DNA of 64,000 nucleotides from positions 103,960,292-104,024,291 of the forward strand of contig CM059191.1 in NCBI GenBank assembly GCA_030323885.1, written 5' to 3'. A program made the position numbers and the translations under genes. The stretch's first letter is position 1. Each line of letters starts with the position of its first letter. The notes beneath the pieces are model-generated. The model made no database searches and was not told the DNA's origin. It saw only the letters and a list, made by a program, of their open reading frames with translations. Source of the DNA: Branchipolynoe longqiensis (Eukaryota > Annelida > Polychaeta > Phyllodocida > Polynoidae). Positions 55,248 to 64,000 of the stretch are shown here, in pieces.

Positions 55248-55814
55248 GATGGACGCATTGATGCTGAAATACAGAGGAGGCAAGGCTAGCGCATCTTTCG
55301 GCCGACTATGCCAGAGACTCTGGAACAACCACCATGTGTCCATGCGGGTCAAAGGCAAGATCTACTGTGCAATCGCGCTATCCACCCTACTATACGGAGC
55401 CGAGGCCTGGACAGTGTACAGATGACAAGTAAAAAAGCTGCATGCCTTCATGATGCGACATCTGCGTTCAATCATGAGGTTAACCTGGAAGGACAAAGTG
55501 ACTCGAACGGATGGGGCTGCCCTCTATGGAAGATCTTCTGATCAAAAAGAATCGCCGGTGGACTGGACACCTCATGAGGATGTCATCAGACAGGCTACCA
55601 AAGCAGATGCTCTATTCTCAACTGTCTTCTAGTTACAGAAAGAGAGGGCGCCCTCATCTCTGGTTCAAGGATACCATCAAGAGAAACCTGAAGCTGAGAG
55701 ACATTAAGACCGACTCATGGACATCACTCTCACAGCAGAGAGCTAAATGGAGAGCGGCAGTCAAGTAATGAAAGCAGTCTTTGTCGCATCGCAACCGACA
55801 GCATGATCATGATC
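55248..55814 (+). mobile_element. LINE-B 3' copy, 567 bp, with perfect 10-bp target duplication
   Basis: agaggattgt occurs at 55238-55247 and again at 55815-55824. The insert codes for the C-terminal region downstream of an RT and ends in a short atgatcatgatc tail. The host is the CACTGTCAG minisatellite. Confidence 0.92.
55290..55767 (+). pseudogene. LINE-B RT C-terminal domain, with stop and frameshift
   Basis: A typical LINE C-terminal region: LSTLLYGAEAWTVYR, MRHLRSIMRLTWKDKV, IKKNRRWTGHLMRMS, RGRPHLWFKD. A TGA near 55423 interrupts it. Near 55510 the frame shifts, with a few residues missing before GLPSMEDLL. It ends at a stop after WRAAVK (55768). The RT core is absent. Not functional. 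Confidence 0.88.
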
Positions 55815-55849
55815 AGAGGATTGTCACAGCTATAGCACTGTTGGCTGCG

Positions 55850-55940
55850 GTTTGGTTGGGGTTTGTGTGGGGGTAGGTGTGTGTGTGGTGTGTGTGTGTG
55901 TGTGTGTGTGTGGTGGGGGGGGGGGGGGGGGGGGGGACTG
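55850..55940. repeat. GT microsatellite and G run
   Basis: (GT)n at about 55878-55912, then an almost pure G run to 55935. A second G run lies at about 56077-56096. Confidence 0.9.
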
Positions 55941-55944
55941 GTAG

Positions 55945-56598
55945 TGATGTTGGTGTACCTGTGTGGGAGTGTGGAGTGTGGGGTGTGGGGATAGGGTGTG
56001 TGTTGAGGTATCTGTAGGGGAGCGAGTGGGAGTGATGTTAGTGTACCTGAGTGGGAGTGATGTTGGTGTACCTATGGAGGGGGGGGGGGGGGGGGGACTG
56101 GGAGTGATGTTGGTGTACCTGTGTGGGGGTGTGGGGTGTGGGGATGTGGGGTGTAGGAGTGTGGGGATGTGGGGTGTGGGGGGTGGGGTGATGTTGGTGT
56201 ACATGTGTGGGGGTTTGGTGGTGTGGAGGTGTGGGGATGTAGGGTGTGGAGGTATGGGGTGTGGGGATGTAGGGTGTGGAGGTATGGGGGTGTGGGGGGT
56301 GTGGGATGTGGGTGATGTTGGTGTACCTGTGTGGGAGTGTGGGAGTGTGGGGATGTGGGGTATGGGGGTGTGGGGTGTGGGTGATGTTGGTGTACCTGTG
56401 TGGGAGTGTGGGAGTGTGGGGATGTGGGGTATGGGGGTGTGGGGTGTGGGTGATGTTGGTGTACCTGTGTGGGAGTGTGGGAGTGTGGGGATGTGGGGTA
56501 TGGGGGTGTGGGGTGTGGGTGATGTTGGTGTACCTGTGTGGGAGTGTGGGGTATGGGGACGTGGGGGTGTGGAGGGGTGGGGTGTGGGGGAGGGTCCC
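55945..56598. repeat. 69-bp GT-rich minisatellite
   Basis: gtgatgttggtgtacctgtg marks unit starts. The four right-hand units are spaced 69 bp apart (56314, 56383, 56452, about 56521). Left units vary. Confidence 0.9.
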
Positions 56599-56639
56599 TA
56601 TGGCTTAGTGACAGTGGGCTAGTTTCGGCCGAGTTGCTC

Positions 56640-56830
56640 CCTGGCAGTAATTGACGACTTAATCTACGCCGGCCACCCTGGGGGTCAACAGATGGTTGTT
56701 GAGGTCAGCCAGCCAGATAGTGGCCGCCATGTTGGAATGCAACTCTCCTCCATCGATGAAAATGCTCGGCTACAGTCCAGCCGGAAGTGGCTCGAGATTT
56801 CTGGACTGATCACGTGATCATAGTAAAGTG
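56640..56830. promoter_or_regulatory. Promoter-like patch: YY1-like plus ETS-like sites
   Basis: gtggccgccatgttgg (56720-56735) fits the YY1 consensus and gccggaagtgg (56779-56789) is ETS/GABPA-like. Such pairs mark many TATA-less animal promoters. No gene body is recognisable. Confidence 0.3.
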
Positions 56831-57165
56831 GCAGGATAAAGCATTTTGTTCAGTGCCAAATAGACCTTTTCCACAAAGGCTAGATGGTCACATGATCACA
56901 ACATAGTAATCAGTGCCGAATAGACCTTTTCCACAAAGCCTGGATGGCTGACTGTCTATTCCATCACCTACATTAACACTTATTGTGACTTAAACTGTGA
57001 TCTTACATGAATGCGTAAGATAATATCTGCATGCTTTTTAAATGCCGTAAAAATACTCTCATCGATCCATTTAATATTAATGTAGTTATATTACGTTGGT
57101 GTCATCATATTGCCGCGGTACTTGTAGGTGGTAATTGCACTGTGCTGTATATACTGCAAATTGTG
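56831..57165. other. Unassigned stretch with a 60-bp tandem duplication
   Basis: cagtgccaaatagacctttt plus ccacaaag occurs at about 56851 and, with one change, at about 56911. Nothing else recognised. Confidence 0.5.
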
Positions 57166-57184
57166 TATTTAACAGGGATTGTTA

Positions 57185-58410
57185 GACACAATACGCTGTT
57201 TGTGTGAGGCGGGTCGGGTTTATTGAGTGTTGTCTAGGACACATGCTGCTGTTTGTGTGAGGTGGGTCGGGTTTATTGAGTGTTGTCTAGGACACATGCT
57301 GCTGTTTGTGTGAGGCGGGTCGGGTTTATTGAGTGTTGTCTAGGACACATGCTGCTGCTTGTGTGAGATGGGTCGGGTTTATTGAGTGTTGTGTAGGACA
57401 CATGCTGCTGTTTCTGTGAGATAGGTCAGGTTTATTTTGCGTTACGTACAACACATGCTGCTGTTTGTGTGAGGTGGGTCAGGTTTATTGAGTGTTATCT
57501 AGAACACATGCTGCTGTTTGTGTGAGGGGGGTGAGGTTGTTGAGTGTTATGTAGAACACACGCTGCTGTTTGTGTGAGGTGGGTCAGGTTTATTGAGTGT
57601 TATCTAGAACACACGCTGCTGTTTGTGTGAGGGGGGTGAGATTTATTGAGTGTTATGTAGAACACGCGCTGCTGTTAGCATAAGGCTGGTAACACTGCTC
57701 TTTGTGTGAGGTGGTTCAGGTTTATTGAGTGTTATCTAGAACATGTGCTGATGTTAGCATGAGACTGGTAATGCTGCTGTTTGTGTGAGGTGGGTCAGGT
57801 TTATTGAGTGTTATGTAGAACACGTGCTGCTGTTAGTGTGAGACTAGTAACACTGCTGTTTTTGTGAGGTGGGTCATGTTTATTGAGTGTTATGTAGAAC
57901 ACATGCTGCTGTTAGCGTGAGACTGGTAACACTGCTGTTTTTGTGAGGTGGGTCATGTTTATTGAGTGTTATGTAGAACACACACTCCTGTTAGTGTGAG
58001 ACTGGTAACACTGCTGTTTGTGTGATGTGGGTCGGTTTTATTGAGTGTTATGTAGAACACATGCTGCTGTTAGCATGAGACTGGTAACGCTGCTGTTTGT
58101 GTGAGGTGGGTCAGGTTTATTGAGTGTTATGTAGAACACGTGCTGCTGTTAGCATGACACTGGTAACGCTGCTGTTTGTGTGAGGTGGGTCAGGTTTATT
58201 GAGTGTTATGTAGAACACGCGCTGCTGTTAGCATGAGACTGGTAACGCTGCTGATTGTGTGAGGTGGGTCATGTTTATTGAGTGTTATGTAGAACACGCG
58301 CTGCTGTTAGCATGAGACTGGTAACGCTGCTGTTTGTGTGAGGTGGGTCAGGTTTATTGAGTGTTATGTAGAACACGCGCTGCTGTTAGCGTGAGACTGG
58401 AAACGCTGCT
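57185..58410. repeat. Minisatellite switching from 53-bp to about 80-bp units
   Basis: Left units (57190-57660) are 53 bp with gctgtttgtgtgaggtgggt and ggtttattgagtgtt. From about 57675 units gain roughly 27 bp (gctgttagcatgagactggt-aacgc) and become about 80 bp. Confidence 0.92.
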
Positions 58411-58539
58411 GGCTCCATTGAGTGCCGTGTGGATTTGAACGCCCAGACCCTTGACTGATGGAGAAGTGTTGTTCGCCTGGGAGTGGCTTAGTCACAAGTG
58501 GTCAGTGAGCGTCTCCCGACAGTCCGCACGGCGCTGCCT

Positions 58540-59078
58540 CCTCCTCCTCCTCCCCCTCACTGCCCCCCCTCCCACTCCTCCTCTTCCGCTCCAACGGCCC
58601 TCTCCCACCATCCTTCTCCTCCCTCTTACCGCACCCCTCACTCACTCGCCCTCCTCCCCTTCCCTTTCCACTCCCCTATCTCTTCCCCCTCCCATCTCCC
58701 TCACCCTCACTCCATCCCCCTCTTCCCTCTCCTACTCCCCTCCCCTCTCCCTCCCATCCCCGACCCCGTCCGACTTCCCTCCCCTACCCTCTTTCTCAAA
58801 CCCCTCTCCCCCCTCCATCTCCTCCCCCCTCCCTACCCCTTCCAGTTTGCCCTCCCCGAGTCTTCACTCACCATCCTTCCTCCTTCCCTCATCCCTCTCC
58901 TGACCCTCCTCCCCCTCTTCCCCATCCTCCTCACCCTCCTTACCCTCATCCCCCTCATCCGCTTCATCCCCCTCACCCCTCTCACCCTCCACCCCTCTCC
59001 CCCTCCTCACCCTCCTCCTCACAACACCCACACCCACCCGCCTCCCTACATACCACACCCTCACTCTAGTCCCACCAT
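58540..59078. repeat. C/T-rich polypyrimidine tract, about 540 bp
   Basis: ctcccctcc-type sequence with very few purines. Open frames through it (Ser/Pro/Leu-rich) are compositional. Confidence 0.9.
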
Positions 59079-59088
59079 CACACCGTGG

Positions 59089-59344
59089 AGATCAGGTATA
59101 GCCGGAGCCGGAATCTTTATCCTCTTCTCCAGCACAAAGAACACCACCAGGGTGATCAGGTAGAGCCGGAGCCGGAATCTTCATCCCCTTCTCCAGCACA
59201 AAGAACACCACCAGGGTGATCAGGTAGAGCCGGAGCCGGAATCTTCATCCCCTTCTCTAACACAAAGAACACCACCAGGGAGATCAGGCAGAGCCGGAGC
59301 CGGAATCTTCATCCCCTTCTCCAACACAAAGAACACCACCTGGG
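59089..59344. repeat. 64-bp tandem repeat, 4 units
   Basis: agagccggagccggaatctt and cacaaagaacaccaccaggg define each unit. Confidence 0.93.
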
Positions 59345-60092
59345 CCCGTATGCAGGAGTCAGTGTTAGCATGGTTTGGTGTTAGAGCCTATTACCGGTTA
59401 GCTATCGCCGATGTCGCGAACTGTGTCAAGTCGTATGCAGGAGCGCGTAACACTTTCATTATAGCTAAACGTGAAGTTATTTATAGATTTGGGAAATCCC
59501 TCTGCGTTTGTAGCCATATATTAGGCTCAAATCTATTGAATGCAATCATATTTAACAGAATTAAATACGCAATAAGTGAAATTTGAGGAAATTAACCCTA
59601 AATTCGAAGCAATATTAACTCTGCCTCCGTGACGGCAGTGATATTAATATTTATATTTTCAAATCGACGAGCGTAAAGTAAACAAATCGCTAATACACTG
59701 ACGCCAATGCGTAAACGTCGGCCAGCATGGATGTCGACGTCGACGCAGCGGTCGCGACGGCGGCGATTTGTTTACTTTATGTTCGTCGATTCGAAAATAT
59801 AAGTATTAATATCGCCGCCAATGCGGCGGTAGCCTTAATAATGCTTCGAATTTAGGGTTAAATTGATAAAATTTCACTTATTGCGTATGTAATTCTGTTA
59901 AATATGACAGCATTGAATAGATTTGGGCCTAATAAACTCGCTAAACCTGATATTTTTTAGGGGTAAGGTAACACCGGTTAAGCCTTTGGTGTTAGGCCTA
60001 ACACTGACTCGTGCATACCATTTTTTCGCCGCTAAACCGGAATTCCCGCCAAACACCGTTTTGCTTCGCTAACACTGACTCCTGCATACGGG
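59345..60092. mobile_element. M3 foldback/MITE element, 748 bp, perfect 24-bp termini
   Basis: The terminal 24 bases (59345-59368, beginning cccgtatgcaggagtcag) are the exact reverse complement of 60069-60092. Long inner arms also pair (about 59528-59692 with 59763-59930) around a gtcgacgtcgac centre at 59732-59743. A second, diverged terminus-like copy lies at about 59999-60020. It has no transposase ORF. No clear target duplication. Confidence 0.85.
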
Positions 60093-60845
60093 TGTCAGAC
60101 TTCGCTTCCACTCTCGATACCGAGCTCGCCGCCATGCACTTGGCCCTCGAAGACCTCCACAACTCAAGTGCCATCATCATTACCGACTCTCTGAATGCCA
60201 TCAAAGAGGTCGCCTGCCCAAATGCCCGACACTCGCTTGCCAACATGATCCAGATTATAATCTTGACCAGACATCTGGCACACCTCAACACAGTCCTGCT
60301 ATGGGTCCCCTCCCATATAGGACTCTATGGTAATGACCAGGCTGACTGTGATGCTCTAGCTGGTGCCAACCGAGCAGACATGGAGACAGCCATCCTTCCC
60401 TACATCACCAAACTGACCGCCGCCACTTCTCGAGCCACCACCAAACCCTGGGAACGCGCCACACAGAAAGAACAAGTACAGAACCCTTATTCAATAAGCT
60501 GGCTCTGGTACACCCTGGTCAGAACTACCATCCCCCATTCAGTCGGCCTTCCTTCGTCTACCCAAGTCGGCGTCAACCGCTTCAGGACTGGTTACTGCCA
60601 TTGGATTGATGTCCCCTACCTCCAGGGCTGTCCCTGCGGCACTAAGATCTTCAATGTGGCCCACATACTTGCCTCATGTGGCGCCTTCGACAGATCTGCC
60701 ATCAGGTACTTCATGGAGGACCCTGACCGCCAACTCAGTGAAAATAGGGCCACTCTGGCCATCCTCTCCAGCATTGAAAACAAGCCTGGGTACCCGGGCT
60801 TATATGCTATGGACAGTATAAATACAGCCTCAATAAAAAAATCAA
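60093..60845 (+). mobile_element. LINE-A 3' copy (RNase H to tail)
   Basis: Coding sequence and tail match the tails at 40162 and 45387. The left edge abuts M3 exactly. The 3' end is tacagcctcaataaaaaaat. Confidence 0.88.
60093..60845 (+). pseudogene. LINE-A RNase H and C-terminal domain, 5'-truncated
   Basis: RNase H motifs are TLDTELAAMHLALEDL (catalytic Glu), ITDSLNAIKEV (Asp) and VPSHIGLYGNDQAD, placing it in the RNase H-bearing I/R1/Jockey group. The first RNase H Asp and all of RT are missing because the fragment begins at the M3 border. The C-terminal region has a Cys/His cluster (CPCGTKIF, AHILASCGAFDR). The frame runs into the A-rich tail (SINTASIKK) without an earlier stop, so the coding region reaches to, or into, the element's terminus. 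Confidence 0.85.
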
Positions 60846-61104
60846 AAAAAAATCCTGGAATGCACTTGCTTGCTTCTACCACCAGAACACAGATATCATC
60901 AACATTCTCGGTCGCCCAGACCCTGACACCAAGGACTAGCAGGCCCAACCTCATCCCCATACCTGACTTGACACCACTACCAACTAACCACTAATTTTCA
61001 CTAAAAACTAACAGGTAACCCCACCCACTGCCTAACTAATTCCATCATCACTTCACTTCTTCCTCTGGCCTTGGCCGGACTTACTGTGCATACCAGTGAA
61101 TCTG
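60846..61104. other. Unassigned; weak LINE-like continuation
   Basis: The open frame from LINE-A continues to 60994 (DTKD-like peptides on other frames), followed by C/T-rich sequence. This could be an older LINE piece into which LINE-A inserted. Not certain. Confidence 0.3.
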
Positions 61105-61345
61105 GAGGGACTGAAGTTTGGATCCTGGTCGAGTCAAAGCAATGACTTATAAAATAGGTAGCTGTTGCTGCTTGGCGCTTGGCATTATGAGGTCAGGACA
61201 GGGACTGGGCGCACAGTGTCAGGATAATGTGACTGTGTGGGACATCAGGTCATGGTGCTGGTAGTCTGATTTCCCAGTGGGGCAGCACTATAAAGTCACC
61301 ATGAGTGCACACTGTCACAAGTCGGTGCATGTCCTGGTATGGCCT
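61105..61345 (+). mobile_element. SINE1, plus strand, 5'-degraded
   Basis: cctggtcgagtcaaa, gcagcactataaagtcacca and cactgtcacaagtcggtgca match the SINE1 copy at 4491-4821 over about 240 bp. Confidence 0.65.
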
Positions 61346-61429
61346 AGGGCTCTTACTGGGGCTTTAAACTACAACAACCACCCAGCCTCCCTCGGCCGCC
61401 TCAAAGGACTGTGGTTGGGCTCTTAGGCT

Positions 61430-61800
61430 GCCTTTTTCCTTCCTCCCCCCCCCCCAATTTCTCTGACCACTACCCATTGGAAGCCAACTCCCGACCACAT
61501 GGGACCGCTTTCAGCGGGACTGAAAACTCCCCAAAAACAAACAAACCGTGGAGATGTGTCCTGTTCCAGGGGGCAGATGACCCACAACCGGACGTCTGCA
61601 CACGGCCCCACAGGAGGCCCGGTCGGCTCCTGGAGCCTCGTTCCCGGGTTGCCTATTCAACCCCCCCCCCCACCCAACCACCCGCCCCACCACTAGCCAC
61701 CTCGACCTCAGCAGTCACACAACCCCCCCCCCACCCACCCACCCACACACTTCTCACACATACACAACACACACACACCCACCGAGTACTGGAGTCTCAG
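61430..61800. other. C-rich unassigned stretch
   Basis: Several C runs (61444, 61662, 61724) and a short cacaca run near 61750-61780. No gene recognised. Confidence 0.35.
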
Positions 61801-61849
61801 TGCACGTTGTACGCAACACTTCGGCCCACATACCCACAGCCTGCACGAC

Positions 61850-62112
61850 ACAGCCTTCATGCAGGTTGTCTATATATGCAGCCTGCATTCACACATCATC
61901 CCTTCACACGGCCTGTCTTTACAAAGCTAGCATTAACACTGCATCCATTTGCAGTCTGCATTCACAGTTTGCATTCACATAGCTTACATTCATACAGCCT
62001 GCATTTACACAACCTGCATTCACACAATCTGCATTCCGACAGCCTACATTCACACAGTCTGCACGCACGCATCCTACAATCAACCAATCTGCATAAAGGC
62101 AGGCTCCAAATA
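61850..62112. repeat. 15-bp minisatellite (cattcacacagcctg), about 16 diverged units
   Basis: gcattcacac and acagcctgcat recur with a 15-bp rhythm, strongest at 61940-62070. Confidence 0.8.
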
Positions 62113-62444
62113 CACATGTAAAATATTTCGATAAAACGCATTGGCGGGGAATGCAAATGGTCTATAATGGAGTACAAATGGTCTATTAATGTAAATGATA
62201 TATAGGGCCAGGTGCATGAATGTATTTATGTAGTTGCTGGTGATTCTTTACTTATGGTCAATAGTCATTGTGTATTAGGTAGATAGTGTGACTGAAGCAC
62301 TAGTGATAGTGTGTAAGGAGCCTCAAGAGCTCTACTCACTACCCCCTCCCCCCCCAACTGTTAGTCACGGATCACCAGACACACAGCTAAGGCAGGTGGA
62401 GGCCAAGCAGCCACACCGCATGGTGGTGGGTAGATCACAGTAGC
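62113..62444. other. Unassigned stretch
   Basis: A short caaatggtctat duplication near 62153 and 62175 and a C run at about 62350. No gene. Confidence 0.3.
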
Positions 62445-62690
62445 CATGGTGACCCCAGAATGCTTAATGTTCATTGGTGGAACTATAAATGCTTATTTCT
62501 GATTGGAGATAATGGTCAGGTGGTATGCCATATCAGATCCATGTACCACTATATAATAATAAACCTGAGGGTGCAGCTCTCACTCTACTTTCATTCTTTA
62601 TACTCTTCCTTTCTCTTCTTGCCTGTATTGATTTCCTATAGCCTGCCTACACAACCACAGATGCCAGCCGTCGACTTTATACACAGCTTC
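62445..62690 (+). repeat. LTR-like repeat R6, copy 2
   Basis: Aligned with 47440-47717, ending gccagccgtcgactttata. A tatataataataaacc block sits where copy 1 has TATA and aataaa. Confidence 0.5.
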
Positions 62691-63230
62691 CATGTAGGTT
62701 GGCTGTGCATGCATCTTAATCATCTTAATGAGTAACATTGCCTTATTTTTGCTTTTGAGTGGGATTACAGTGAAATTGCTTTAACAACTGTTATGTATTA
62801 AATAAAATAAAATATAAAATGTCCTGCATGTATGTGTTGTAGTACATTGTGATACGGTGTGCTTCACTCCGACCATTGCATGGCTAGGGGTCTATGAGAG
62901 CGATGTGTACAGAACTTTGGTACTGACACTGACAGCAGTCTGACACTGACAGCACCTGATGTGGCAGTGACACCGGCAAGCTGCGATTGATGTCAACTAC
63001 CCTCTATGACCCACTGCCCCTCCAGCTGTAACATTTTCATGTGAAGCAGTGATGGGGATGGTGACGGCTCTGGGAGACACGATCGGTTAATGGGTGCAGA
63101 CACGCAGGCTATCAACATGTCTACCAGATCCAACTTATGGCTATTATTTACGTAGTTCCGTGACCATCACATCAACATATATGTGTGACCCGAACTAGTG
63201 CTGTCATACGAAATATAACAGAACAACTGT
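62691..63230. other. Unassigned unique stretch
   Basis: AT-rich left part. ctgacactgacagca at about 62937-62955 resembles the CACTGTCAG repeat. No gene. Confidence 0.3.
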
Positions 63231-63356
63231 TTTTTTTCTTTTTTACTAAATGTATTTTATTCAGCGAATAATGTCTTTTGTCAGGGCCAGAGCACTGGTC
63301 TTCCGGCCATTACAATTTGGTGGTACATAGATGACAATATCAGTTGCAATAATAAC
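63231..63356 (-). mobile_element. Retroposon-like repeat R5, copy 2
   Basis: Matches 33243-33362 including the T run at the left (poly-A on the minus strand). Confidence 0.7.
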
Positions 63357-64000
63357 CACATGAAAAACCTTTTCGATAATAGAAGCATAATATAAATTGA
63401 CTATTCGTCGTAATAGTAACTGCATGCAATTCCAGTTCAACATATGTATTATGCACTTGGTGAGCATGCATCAATAAATGTACAAGATGATTCTAGAATT
63501 GTCTTTAAACACTTCTTTCTTCCTTTGCTTTCTCTCTTCTTTTTTCAAAAAGATATAACATATCTCCAAAACACATATATATATTATATTGTAAATATGA
63601 AAATCAGTGGATCCAATCACCAATACCAAATGTGAGAAACCTGCCCATTTTTTAAAATCCCATCACAAGTGTTCCATTTTGTGTGGCCTAATGATGGGAT
63701 CGAGGTCTCAGATTGCAGTGGGGACTTACATCAGACAGGTTTTATGTCAATTTAAAGGAAAATGTTAGGTAATAGGCTTTGAAAGAAGGTGTAGTAGGGG
63801 TGGGGTAGGGGTGGGAAGGGGATCAGCGTGCAGGGCTGTGTAGTGCATTTGAGAACATTTATATATATATATATATATATGTATGTACAATGGTCAGGGC
63901 ACGGATGGCCTTTAGAATACCTATAACTGTGTAGCATTAGTATTCTAGAAAGTTGAGTCAGCTTCACTCTGCATTGCTTTGTTCCCAAGCTGCATTAGAT
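63357..64000. other. Unassigned AT-rich stretch with (AT)n
   Basis: (TA)n at about 63860-63881. No convincing gene or repeat otherwise. Confidence 0.35.

Overview
This is eukaryotic, almost certainly invertebrate animal, repeat-dominated DNA. No intact host protein-coding gene is convincing. The window holds non-LTR retrotransposons with animal-type reverse transcriptase and RNase H domains, a Ty3/Gypsy (mag/K02A2.6-like) element, tRNA-derived SINEs, small inverted-repeat transposons and about twenty minisatellites. The SINE and LINE tails (AATC or GTTT repeats after a 'cgtaaa' motif) resemble those common in molluscs and other lophotrochozoans, but the species cannot be fixed from sequence alone. 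Family names used here (LINE-A to LINE-D, M1 to M3, X, R3 to R6, SINE1, SINE2) are local labels.

Layout. 1-4.8 kb: the edge of an M1 element, then interspersed repeat X split by a LINE-D copy that is itself split by a second LINE-D copy. 5.1-10.8 kb: 51-, 23- and 45-bp minisatellites, with an inverted X copy lodged in the edge of the last. 10.9-12.1 kb: SINE pieces and dispersed repeats. 12.2-16.3 kb: GT/G-rich minisatellites with a badly degenerate poly-G core. 16.26-16.5 kb: a CpG-rich promoter-like island. 16.6-26.6 kb: a giant 33-bp array (about 280 units) next to a truncated M1. 26.6-28.4 kb: a CACCAC array. 28.8-29.8 kb: two further M1 copies. 30-31.6 kb: tRNA-like and SINE2 sequences. 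31.8-34.1 kb: 44-bp, TTG/CTG and 14-bp repeats around an ETS-rich island. 34.7-37 kb: R3, a complete X copy and SINE2 fragments.

37.0-45.5 kb is the best-resolved part: a LINE-C 3' fragment and a 2.7-kb LINE-C copy head to tail, then two LINE-A tails. The second LINE-A tail was hit by an inverted LINE-B (8-bp target duplication), and that LINE-B was hit by a young 4,669-bp Gypsy element (5-bp target duplication, 131-bp LTRs with one visible difference).

45.5-52.2 kb is again minisatellites (7-, 40-, 8-, 30/31-, 7- and 12-bp) around one CpG-rich island at 51.1-51.6 kb. 52.6-53.4 kb is a nested TTAA-flanked inverted-repeat element (M2). 53.5-56.6 kb holds an M1 relic with a SINE insertion, more minisatellites and a LINE-B copy with a perfect 10-bp target duplication. 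57.2-59.3 kb is a 53/80-bp array, a polypyrimidine tract and a 64-bp repeat. 59.3-60.8 kb is a foldback element (M3) with perfect 24-bp termini abutting a LINE-A RNase H fragment. The rest is SINE1, a 15-bp array, an LTR-like repeat and sparse AT-rich DNA.

No operon or pathway is present. The biology readable here is transposon nesting and tandem-repeat expansion. Long open frames inside the arrays are by-products of repeat periods, not recognisable proteins.
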